Assembly: GCA_036346395.1 (NCBI GenBank)
Contig: CM070599.1
Span: 38,989,232 to 39,053,231, forward strand
Direction: 5' to 3'
DNA from: Hsuehochloa calcarea
Lineage: Eukaryota > Streptophyta > Magnoliopsida > Poales > Poaceae
DNA length: 64,000 bases
The notes beneath the pieces are model-generated. The model had not been told where the DNA came from. It saw only the letters and a list, made by a program, of their open reading frames with translations, and made no database searches. Shown here one piece after another: positions 11,525 to 22,032 of this stretch. The stretch's first letter is position 1. The number at the start of each line of letters is the position of its first letter. Made by a program: the position numbers and the translations under genes.

Positions 11525-12070
11525 TCAGACATCTGGTGTGAGCCAGTGGTATGCGTTTAAGGCATTGCTCGTTCCAGGCTCCAGCCAGCCTCTCGCCGGA
11601 GATGCGGAAGAAGGCCTTGTCGCCGGAGATGCGGAACGCCACCGCCTGCCACCCTTGCATGCCGGGCATTGGTGCCGGAGCCGTGTTCTGTCAAGACATA
11701 GGAGAAACCCAACGTTAGTCAGTTGCAAATTACACCAACCTCGAAAGCGATATCCACTCAAAACCAGAAGGCATTGCTCGTTCCAGGCTCCAGCCAGCCT
11801 CTCGCCGTAGCCAAAAGAAGCCACCTGCTCTGCCTGCTCCAAGCAAACTCGAAATACTTGACAAGATATTGTATAATTAAACGGCCGGATTCAAAATTTC
11901 AAAAGGAGCAATGGCACAGAGACGGCAGCATATGCAAGCTGTACACTTGTGACCCTGAACTTTGTCTGTCTCTGCCTCGGCACCACGGGCGCCTGATGCA
12001 AAAACCGTTTCGTGCGTTCATGGACCACTGGCTAATGACTGCTACTACTCACCTTGAAGCTGATGTTTTT
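11525..12070 (-). pseudogene. Pectin methylesterase pseudogene (segment A copy)
   Basis: Three shreds of the segment B gene remain in order. They are the last codons with the stop (YHWLTPDV, 11525-11553), the first 70 or so bases of exon 3 (NTAPAPMPGMQGWQ..., about 11615-11687) with its acceptor, and the last codons of exon 2 (about 12051-12070) with its donor. Exon 1, most of exon 2, the catalytic half of exon 3, exon 4 and most of exon 5 are gone, including every acid/base residue of the active site except the first Gln. A 40 bp copy of nearby intron sequence (11559-11598, source 11770-11809) fills one joint. It cannot make an enzyme. Confidence 0.9.
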
Positions 12071-13371
12071 AACGTACACACGCACGCCAACAAAAGGGTA
12101 GATGGGATGGAGACAGCACGTACATGGACATCCATGCTCTCTGTAGTAGCTGTAGATAGTTGAAGTATTAAAAGGCCAAACTTTTCATCTTTGATCCTTG
12201 TTCTCTTATGGGTTTTGGGCACCGTCACTACTAATTACATCTACTACTACTGCCCTATTTTCTGCTGATGAGATGCTGTCAAAAAGCAGGTGTGTACATT
12301 GAGAATAAACCTTGCCTTTAGGGTCGGGACCCATCCTACTTTACAGTGAGATGGGGGAGGTACATTTGGATCTCGGCAACTGGGCATTGATAAATCCATT
12401 ACCACGTTTCTCGCGTTCTTCTTCTCTACTGTTCAAGTTTGATGAATGTGAAATGTATGTTAGTGCAGTATCGTGGAATGTGGATGGTAGCTCTGTCTAA
12501 AACTGCGTTTCAAGAAGAACGTTATGCAGCAGAGCAACGTCAAGCAGGGTGCACACAAGGAACAGAAATTCTTGGAAGAGAGTGAACCGGCCGTGCCAGG
12601 GTGGATCCTCCCTTCGAGCATAGTCGAGCGGCCCGCCGACCTCCCCCTCCCACATGGCTAGACCTTAGGCCCTGATATCTATGGCACAAGTGGCCCACCA
12701 CCAAGGAGGAGGTTGCTTCGTGGTCGTGGCCTCGTGAGGTTTGTTCAATTGGGTCTAGTATGGTCGGTCGGCCGGCCCATTAGAATTCACTGTCCATAGC
12801 CCACAGTTGCACCACACTTTTCTCGCAAGCTCATGATCTCATTTGCTCATCACTAAATCACACCTTCTCGATCCTCTCCTCTCCTAATCCTAACCGGGCA
12901 GAGAGCGAGGGCGGGCAAGGCGAGGCGTGGGCGTCGGGTGCACGGCGATGGCGGGCGAGGTGAGGTGCGACGAGGGCTCGGGCGCGCGGCGGCAAGGGGG
13001 CGAGTGCTCAGGCGTGTAGCGGCAGGGGGTGAGGCGAGGTAGCGAAGGCGTGCGGTGGCAGTTGGCAAGGGCTCGGGCCATCAGGCGCATTGCGTGTGGC
13101 GAGCTGGCAATTGACCCACATTTGTAATTTCCTCCTACCTAAAATTTAATCTTAAGTTCACCCTAGACCGTACCATTTCTTGATGGAAAGGAGGCTTACT
13201 GCCTGACTGTGTAAGGCAAGGTGACCACCGTGCATTGCAATCCAACAAGAGGCGGGCAGCTAGGTAAACGCAACGACCACTTTACGTGCTTGCGGAGGCT
13301 AGGACGCAGCTAGCGGGCACGACGATATGGCATTGTCGCGTGCGAACGAGAGCCGAGAGGGCAGGTGTGTG
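12071..13371. other. Gene-free flank of the broken pectinesterase copy
   Basis: Bases 12065-12125 are a patchwork of sequences found at 25083-25103, 24687-24728 and 25270 in segment B. From 12125 on the stretch is collinear with 25263-26530. It includes a GC-rich block (12890-13090) of simple GGCG and GAGG words. Frames there are low-complexity Pro/Arg/Ala text and are judged non-coding. Confidence 0.65.
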
Positions 13372-13930
13372 TAGGGATGGCAATCGGGCACGGCGGGTAT
13401 GGGTAGTGCTCACCTATACCCATGCCCGCGACCCCGAATTCCCCCATGGATATACTCGCGAATGACGATGGGTGAAAAACCTCGTCCATGCCCGTCGCCC
13501 GCGGGCATGCCCGTTTGCCCGCGAATAATGCATCGCCGCCCGTGGGTACCCATCGCCCGCGAGCATGCTCATTACCCGCGAACAATGCATACATCAAGTT
13601 CATCATAATTCACACATAATGGTGCATCACACATTCAACAACTAATAAAGTTCATCACAATTCACATATAATGTTCGACAAGACAACTAATCAAGTTTAA
13701 CAAATAAAATAAAAATATAAACTAACATAGTTCCTTACACATGCGGGTAGGCTACGGGTAATCGGACGAAGCGGTTACGGGTGGAGTTTACCCATGCTTA
13801 CGCCCGTTTACCCAATGGGCAAGGAACTGTGTCCGTTTTCATGCTTATAGACAAAAAAAGACGCGCATACCCGCCTCTATTAAAGTATTCACCGCGGATA
13901 TACGGGTAATCAGACATAATTGTCATCCTA
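13372..13930. mobile_element. hAT-type MITE with perfect 8 bp target duplication
   Basis: The ends are inverted: TAGGGATGGCAAT at the left and, at the right, the reverse complement TAGGATGACAATT. The octamer GGTGTGTG flanks both sides (13364-13371 and 13931-13938). Segment B has only one GGTGTGTG at the matching place (near 26531), an empty site. The interior has many CGGGTA, GCCCGCG and CCCATG words and no transposase. Confidence 0.9.
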
Positions 13931-14425
13931 GGTGTGTGTGGCCTTCGTTCTGCACTATGATGATTTGCGATTTTGTACTATAGCAGAGCGTCTCCTTGTT
14001 GCCTTGAGAAATGACGATTTTAAATGTTGAAAATTGTCGGGCCGCAAACTTAGCGAGAATGACACATCAGAGAATCGAAGCTGGCTCTCCGAAACAAACA
14101 GAAATCCCACTTAAGGAGGTGTGGCCCACATGCAATCTTACCTTTTCGTTGAGACCACAATACTCGCTCGCACTGAGGACCGACTGAGGAAGCCATAAAA
14201 AAAATTACTCATTAAATTAGGTTGGGTGATATTTAGCAATTCCGTTATGTTAAATTATTGGAACAAGTGTTCAGGGAAAAAAAAATGGGATATTTTTTTC
14301 ATTGAGTAAACTGCACTTTAACTCTAGATATTTATACATCGGTCTCAGAAAACCACATATTTTGCAAATCTTTTCTAACCACATGTTAAAGAAAAATCTA
14401 TTACAGAAAACCCCATGTTGTGACG

Positions 14426-17400
14426 TGTCGGATCCGGATTTTGTAAATTCAAATCCTCTGTGAAACAATGTGCTACTCCCTGGATCAGTAGGTAGCACTC
14501 ACAGGTACATTACTGGTTCATCTCATACATACGTGAAATAATACTAACACATATATTACAGACAATCAAAGTAACATAGACTACGTCGGGTCAAGTTTTT
14601 ATAGAAGGGCAGTCAGGCTAAATATATTACATCACAAAAGCTCGTGGCTACAGCTGAAGCGAAAGTGGATGGGGCTTGTCTCTCCACAGGCAGCGACCGG
14701 GATGTCTTGTGTACGACTAATATTATCTAAGGGCTTGGGTAATATTGGTTATACGCAAGCACCGATAAGTCTACTAGACTGAGGCGAGACCTACACTACA
14801 GAGCTACACTACTCTTCATCGCATCCTGGTCCATCAGCTTCGGGATCCTCGTAAAAGGCGTAGTCTCCCTGGTCCAAATCATCTGGAGGGTTTTGGGAAG
14901 AGCGAGGGTGAGCACAACAACCGTGCTCGCGAGTCAACACAACAAATGCAATAATATACATACACAATTCAACAAGGATGGCTCGGATTCTTTTATTTGC
15001 GTAAATCAATATTTATAAATACAAGTATTAGAAAGCCCTATCACTTAGTATTTTTAACCAAATTGCATTTTTAAAGAGATTAATGGTGCAATAATTGATA
15101 TCAGCATAGGTTCCCTCCGTCGGAAACTATGTCTCATGCTTCTTTTTTATGGTGATCATACCCACCTATTACCAGCACTGGGTAAGAATACCCAGGGAAA
15201 CCAAACCAATGGCTAGGTGAGCCCCGCATATTTTTCAACCCACCCACAAATTTTTTGAAATAGAACTATATCTTGTAAGTTCCTATGCCCACCCGTGACC
15301 GTGGGCACGGCTGTTCGAACAGTTTTTATTCTCTGCAGAGATTGTACATCTTTACCCACAAGAGATAATCAGCTTGATATGTACACATGTTACTTTTGAC
15401 ATGTGAATCAAGGGGAGATTATCACAAGACCTTTACAAGGCATCCTTCGGTATTTGCTACACCTGCTAAGGTTTCACCTGAGTAGGGTCTCGGTTGCTAG
15501 GATCCGACAACCACTTACCCAGACCCCCTCTTGCGCCATACGACGTACGCCTAGGGTCCCGCAAGTCGCATACCCCAACCCGTAGCCTCGTGGGCTCACA
15601 GTGAAGGGGAGTCCCCCAATGGTGCAGCGCGTACCGGCGGTCACCAATTAGTTAGCCAGGTCGATATCATTATAGATTTGTGGTTGTACTGTTTTACAAT
15701 AGGAGGTCATCACAGGATTAAATCCTTAAGATCATCTCGGCGGCTCTTACCACATACCCACCACAAAAATATCCTGGGCTACATTAGCACCCAACCATAC
15801 ACCCTCCAGCTTACCATCCGCCAAAATGGGTATTAGCAAGTTTTTAGAGTTTTGGAGAAGTATAAAACAAATTATCATAACCAATTCAGTCATTCTCCCC
15901 AACGACTGCCCAAAACAATTGTTATGATTTAAAAGATGATGATTTGGGGTAGGTAATACCCCGGTACTTAAACAAGTCTAGCATAGCGTTTAAGTACGAC
16001 CTATAACTAGTAGGTTACCATATATTTACTAGGGTGACAAGGGTTTTCGGGAGTTCAATTATCAAAGACATGTAGTAATTAATATTTAATAACCAAGTAG
16101 GCATTTAGCTACCTTAGGGTGTTTGACATACATTTGCATATAAATTAAATCATGCAATTTGATATTTTAAAAGAACATAATTTGCATAAAATGTAGGATC
16201 AATACGATTAAAGTGTTGACTCGCCTTGGTTATAGGTAGGACGGTCTAGGTCTTCTTGAGCTTGTCTGAGGTGCAGGTCTCCCGCGTCCTCAAACCCTAA
16301 TCGGATGGTCGTATCGGAAAAGATATAATAGAAAAAGAGAGCAAATAAATATAAATCACCAAGCAAATGAATTCCAAATTAAACAAGACCAGTGCCATTA
16401 GCAAGATCTTGATTTTAGAAAAATTTAGAAAAAGGATTCATAATTTTTGGAGCTATAATGAGGAAGTTATGGATTTTTAAAGTTTTTAACAGGATTTTCA
16501 ATTGCATGGAAAATCAGAAAAGGCTGAAAATATCCCGTGCTGACACGTGTCGGGCTTTGCATAGGATGCTGGTCCATGGGGACTGTAGCATGGACCTAAG
16601 GCTAACACGCACAGTCTCGGTCCACGGGTGCACTGGTTCACAGAATAGTAACTTGGGCCCACATGTCAGTCAGAGGATTTAAAAACTGTGTTAACTCCTA
16701 CCATCACTGTGTGGCCGGGTCCACGCGTCGGCGAGACAGAGCGATACTTAGGGCTAATTAACCCGGGATTAGCCCTTAACACGCACAGTAATTGCCGGCA
16801 AATTTCGTCCGACAACGGGACTGAGGGAGGGAGCTGGGGCGGCGCGGCTCGTCGTCGGCGGAGGGAGGAGCGGCGGCGCCGGGGTTTACCCAAAATGGGT
16901 TCCCCTCGGTGAGGCGGTCCCAGTGGCGGTGGCGGCGGCGTCGGAGTTTGACCAGAGCGGCGGCACGGCCATGGCAGGCGACGGCGGGAGCTCGGCCGGA
17001 GTTGGCGAGGACGCCTGGGAGTTGCACTGTGGAGAACTGGGGGAGCACGGTGTCGGTGGAGGCACTAGCAACTTACCAAGTCAACAATGGCGGCTGGAGA
17101 CAAGCGGGTGGGAGAGATTGGCGGTGGAGAGGGAGGCGGCCGGAAGCGAGGAAGAAGGAGCCGATCCGGAGCTGCGGTGGTCCGGAGGCGACGGGGTTGG
17201 AGGGGAATGCTCCTGGGTGGTGGTGGCGCACGGTGACAGGGGTGGTGACGCCGGGAGATCGCCGGAGGGGGTCGGCGGTGGAGGTGGCTCTGTATGGGGG
17301 GCTACACTTGGATGCGACCGGGCGAAGGCAAGTGAGCCAGCGGCATGGGACGACGAAGGCTCTGGAGGCTTGCTGATGCGAGGCTGGCGGTGGCGGCAGG

Positions 17401-18017
17401 AGCTGACGCACGCGGCCGCGATCGAACCGTGCGGAGGGAGGCGCGCGAGTATAGCGGCAGGGGTAGGGAGTGGCGGCAGCAGGAGTTGGTGGTGCAGAGG
17501 CCGGTCAGAGGAGAGTGACGGGGGCAGGCGGGGAGCCGGTGGTGGTAGAGGGGGGGCAGGGCTTGCGTCTGCGCCACACGGATTGAGAGAGAGCTGTGGT
17601 GGGGGCGGCGCTCGTGAGAGAGAGGGGAGAGAAGGCTCGGGAGAGAAAAGGCTCGGGATAGGAGAGAGATGACGCTGGGCCGAGCCAGTTCGGGGGGGAG
17701 CAGCAGCAGGCCCAGGTACGGGCCGGGCCAGAGGGGAGAGAGGGGAGACCGTGATGGGCCAAGGGAGGGGAATGTTGGGAGTGGGCCGAGCCCAGGGAAG
17801 GGGGAGGAGAAATTCAAAAACTGTAGATGCTCCAAAATCGAAAATAAGGTAAAGGATTTGAACTTGAAAACTTGAAAACACGAGAAGGTTTGAAATACAA
17901 ACCCGAGCTAGAAGGCAACTTGAAAACTATTTGAAAATACTTTAAATTGCAAATGTGAGTTGAAAACGGAAGACGAATGATAAATACTATTCATCATTCG
18001 AAAACGGAAATATTATA
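14426..18017 (-). mobile_element. Large LTR between segments A and B (LTR-2)
   Basis: The left end, TGTCGGATCCGGATTT, is the reverse complement of the 3' end of the LTR at 58729-62350. The right end, CGGAAATATTATA, is a decayed form of CGGGATGTTACA. Bases 16029-16223 match 1-205. No retrotransposon interior adjoins it, so it is effectively solo. The flanking pentamers TGACG and AGAAG do not match. Its two edges coincide with the right edge of A and the left edge of B, which suggests that the duplication joint and this LTR are linked. The GC-rich part (16800-17800) gives long but non-coding frames. Confidence 0.8.
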
Positions 18018-18053
18018 AGAAGATAAAATAAAACCAAACAACTAACAAGCCTG

Positions 18054-18594
18054 TAGATGTGGCCAAATGGGTCGTGCTGCCCGGAGCAGCATGAAGCACG
18101 AGACTATTGACCCGACCCGGGCACGACATGGCTCACACTGTAGTTGGGCCAGGATGGGCCAACACGGTACGCACGTGACATGCCCGGCGCGGCACGGCTG
18201 ACAACAGAGGAGGTGGCGTGGTCGGGCACGACAGAGAAAGAGGTGGTGCGGCCGGCCCGGAGGAGGGGGGAGGTGGCATAGTGGCAGCCGGTCACGGCTG
18301 AGGAGGAGGTGGCTCGGCTGGGCTCGAAGGAGGTTAGGAGCGGAGGAATAGACAAAGAAATGCTTGCATGCTCTGTGACTCGGTGTCGGTGGTGCTTTGT
18401 GCGACTGTGCGGCAATGGCTGTGCCTCCATGCTTATCTGGCCCGTTGGGCTAAATAGTACTCGGGCTAGCTCTGCACGCCCCGAGGTGTTGGTGTACCAT
18501 ACTTGGGTCGGCACCCTGACCCACCGACCGGCACAGAGCGTCCCACACAAGTAAATAGGTTGGCCGTGCCGAGCAACCCGTTTGGCCACCACTA
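18054..18594. mobile_element. Non-autonomous hAT-like element, copy in segment B
   Basis: This is the counterpart of 5786-6330, with ends TAGATGTGGCCAAATGGG and (reverse complement) TAGTGGTGGCCAAACGGG. Flanks CAAGCCTG and CATGCCTT match at 6 of 8. No transposase is present. Confidence 0.6.
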
Positions 18595-19550
18595 CATGCC
18601 TTACCCTATGAAGCTTATAAAGCACTATTTTCTTTTGACGGGGCAAGGGGTCGAGCGCTGTACTTTCCCCTCCTCTTTCCAATCTCTGTTCTTAGTTCCT
18701 TGTATACTCACCATCCCTCTCTAATTCAGATTGAATCTCCGTCCGAATCAACCAAACCATGTCCCAATTAACCCAAGGAAACAAGCAGCACACAAGTTTC
18801 ACGAGCCATAATTGTTAATCTGATTAATCTGTGATTGTTATAATATGAGCTCATCAAAATCGACGGTATATATCTTTCACTTTTTTCTTCAATTAACGTA
18901 GTAATTTTTAGCCCTTGATAGCGAATATGGTGGTTTCTTTTATGTCATTTTAATAACTTGCCGATTGGCATGGGCAATTGCACGGTTTGTTGTAGTATAA
19001 TATAACTTTACGCAATTTTAATTTTTTAAAATTTATTTTTTGCAATATAAATTGAATTTGGAATATTTGATTTCATATTTAACTAGCAAATTTTATTTTA
19101 TATCTCTCTTATTAGGTGTGAAAGAGAGGATTGAAAGATGAATCCATTACGAAAATTTAAGCTCTCAACCTCAAAATTAAATGTAGTGCTACTTGTTTCT
19201 TTTTTCAAATTAATATATCTCTAAACCAACTATTGAATCTAAGCATTTAAAATTAAAGTCTACCATATTAAGGATCAGATGTCTTTCTTAGATCTCTTTC
19301 AAATTAATAGATCTACGAGACAACTACCGAATCCAAGCTTTCAAAATTATGGTCCACCAATTTAAGAGTCATATTTTTTTTATGAGAATTTCTAGCATAT
19401 TTATCTTTTTTTATTAGCAACTGTAAAAAGTATGTTATTGATTTTTAATATATAAAAGATATGACAATGGATATGTTTATATTTGGAAATAGATAGCCAG
19501 TCCTAATGCTCGTGATTAAAGACATAGTTATATCTACTAGACAACTGTAA
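18595..19550. other. Gene-free AT-rich stretch of segment B
   Basis: This is collinear with 6331-6540 and then 7626-8358 of segment A, with a joint near 18804 where A has 1.1 kb more. Nothing coding is seen. Confidence 0.6.
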
Positions 19551-19799
19551 GAATCCATTTGGAATGCAGGAAACTTACAACACGGGAATAGGAAAAACGC
19601 AGGACTTGAATCTCATGTCATGTCCTATCCTGTCATATCATACAGGAAAAAAACGCATGAAAACTTCAAGAGATATCTGATTGCAACGCATGAAAATCGT
19701 AGGATTGTGTGCGCAACGGAAAGACAACATGAGGTATATACGTGACCTCATGTAATTTTTCCTCCAAAATTAATTTTCCTTCATTCCAAATAAAGGCCT
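19551..19799. mobile_element. MITE-like element (uninterrupted copy)
   Basis: Inverted ends (CATTTGGAATGCAGGAAAC and, at the right, a CTTTATTTGGAATGAAGGAAA-like reverse complement) flank about 250 bp. A central palindrome, CATGAGGTATATACGTGACC, lies near 19729-19750. This copy gives the empty site for the LTR element inserted in segment A. Confidence 0.55.
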
Positions 19800-19812
19800 A
19801 ACGGTTCATACG

Positions 19813-21110
19813 TGTTAGACTATATGACTAGGTCTAAAATATTTTAGCTGATGAATAATTGACAATGTTATTTACAGATATTATTTGAGACGTTTCGTGG
19901 TGTGTGAATTTATGTCGGTCAAGTTGGGAAGAACTTGTGCTGGGAAAATATGTTATTTTGGTCTTTGCATGTGCAAGGTAACTCGGAGGCGATCGTGGTC
20001 TACGGCGGTGATCGGGAGATGGTTTGGTACGAAGTCATAGTCCTGAGAGTCGAGGATGCCAGAAGAGACGGTTGAGCTCGAGTTGGAGCACACGGAGATT
20101 AGCGATGGATGATACGTGTTAGAGCTACGGGGGTGCAGTCCAGAGGCTACGACACGTGATATAATTTTAGAGTGTTTAAAATTGGATATTTTTGTAATTC
20201 GGTGTTTAAGTTTACGTATTGAGCTTTAAAACTATTGGGTTGTATATGTGTGTTTATATGCAAATACTAGAAGGTCCGTTAAAAGTTCTAGAGTATATAT
20301 ATACCGGTTATTATGGTTCTGGACGGGTGCATAGACAGAATTCTTTTAACTACTGTTTAGTGCTGGCGGCGGCCGGTTTTTTGGCGTGACGAGAAGCAGC
20401 TGAGATCGTGCGTGCATATGGTGCCAGGTCGGCGTCCGCGTCTGGAGGCTTATGCTATCTATGAAGACCTATTTCGTGTAAAACTGAATCACAGGAATGT
20501 GCATTTATGTTTTTGGTGAATATTATATTGGTGATTGCATGCTGTCAAGGGTCACATCAAAAATTGCAGTAGCTTTTTCCATAAACGTCTTGTGTCCTAG
20601 ATCCAAATATCAATTAATGGTGGCACTTCTTTTGAGGTTTTTCTCTGGCTGTGCATGAGACCGACGGCAGTTTTGAAGGAGGGCAAAGCTCTGGTGGCTG
20701 CTGCTGCTTTCTCTTTGCGTGTGGCAGAGATTTGAAGGGCGATTTTTTGTAGCGATTTGGTACTGGCGGCCGGTCTTGGGCGCTGAAGCAGCTGCACGGA
20801 GGCACACGCACGAAAAGGGGGCTGCAGCCGAGACTCGGTGCTGGTGACGGCCTCAATTGCATGCAGTGTCAACCGTGAAAGACGGCTCCAATTTTTCTTT
20901 AATTTGCTACAGTACCATACTGTAAAAATAGTATATTATACTGATTACTATAGTATTAGAGTATATATATATATATATAGCTACCTTTTGTTTTTGTGTA
21001 TTTATTGTGTTGACAGGTTCAAAAATATGAAGACAGTAGATTTGAGAAAAAAAAGTTTTCACTACAAACTACAATCATTCACCCCTCTGATTATCAATAA
21101 CGATCCTAAA
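19813..21110. mobile_element. 1.3 kb insertion private to segment B, probable solo LTR
   Basis: Segment A reads straight through here. The insertion starts TGTTAGAC and ends CCTAAA. TGTTAG...CTAACA would be a proper LTR pair, so one end base seems lost. Flanks ATACG and ATATG agree at 4 of 5, fitting a 5 bp target duplication. There is no gag-pol. A (TA)n run lies at about 20962-20980. The superfamily is uncertain; the size and TGTTA end fit copia-type LTRs. Confidence 0.5.
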
Positions 21111-21114
21111 ATAT

Positions 21115-22032
21115 GTACATTTTATTGATTTACGTCATTATAGTATGGAGCCATCAAAATTCACAGTGTAGGTCTTTTTTTTTTTTTCTCTGATTAAAGT
21201 GGCAATTTCTAGCTTTCAAAGTGAATTGGTGGCTTGTTTTGCCTTTGTTTTATAGATAGATACATATGTTTCCTTATACAACTGTAATATCTCTTATGTA
21301 TATTTGAATAATTTATACGGTGCATATCTTTGTCTTTTTCTACTTATTAAAGTGACGTGGGAATTTCTAGTCAATTAATACAACGAGGCTGCCAAGGGAA
21401 AACTTGGATTCTAGTAGTGCTCCACGGCTGTGTAGCTAGATGAAGCTTCCATTTTCTAAATGCTCTGCTTATCTTCTGTAGTGCTTCATATCATATAATC
21501 TTACTACTCATGTATTCTGTACAAACTATACTTATATTTATTAAGCTTGCAAGTTGAATGCATCTCTTACATTAGAACTGACTTTCTAGGAATTCTGCTA
21601 CCTTGCAGGTGAGTTTCCTGGGATGATCGCGCTGCTGCGTAATGTGATGGGGTAAGCGTCTTCTGTTCATACCAATACAGCTACTCGAAATGAAATGGTG
21701 TTGACTTGTAAACATCTACCCTCGACAGAGTTTTCATCCTATATATCTAAAGCCTCATATATAGACGTATAACGAATTCAATGCTCGCTGTTTAGTTTAC
21801 ATTGGTACATGAACAAGTTTTGTTAACACTGTAGATCAGATCTGGTACACAACTGTGCTTCTACTATGAACTACTCAGTAACTAGTTAACTACTATTGGA
21901 AGTCGGAACCAACGAAATGATTCTATACCATACTGGTCACTTTATATACCATACTAGCTGTTGTGTTCTGTGCTTGTGCTGTACGAATTAATGAATCTTT
22001 GTCTGGTGTGATCTGTGATGCCGAAAACTGTT
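21115..22032. other. 3' flank of the pectinesterase gene
   Basis: AT-rich sequence equivalent to 10610-11524 in segment A. It probably contains the 3' untranslated region of the gene, which reads leftward from 22033. No clear polyadenylation signal was selected. No other gene is seen. Confidence 0.5.

Larger units (their letters stand above)
5750..14425. repeat. Segment A of a tandem segmental duplication
   Basis: This segment is collinear with 18018-27021 (segment B) in the same orientation, from AGAAGATAAAATAAAACC at the left to CCCCATGTTGTGACG at the right. By eye the aligned parts are well over 90% identical. It differs by its own insertions (8549-10445, 13372-13938), by about 1.1 kb at 6541-7625 that B lacks, and by loss of most of the pectinesterase gene. 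Confidence 0.9.

Noticed and set aside
11525..11842. 105 aa minus frame as a short pectinesterase
   Set aside because: It joins scraps of exons 5 and 3 through filler sequence and lacks the catalytic residues.
16923..17672. 249 aa plus-strand frame and overlapping minus frames
   Set aside because: GC-rich block of LTR-2 with frames open in several phases at once. The composition is Gly/Ser/Arg-rich with no motif.
14421..18022. Target duplication around LTR-2
   Set aside because: The flanks TGACG and AGAAG do not match, so none is claimed.
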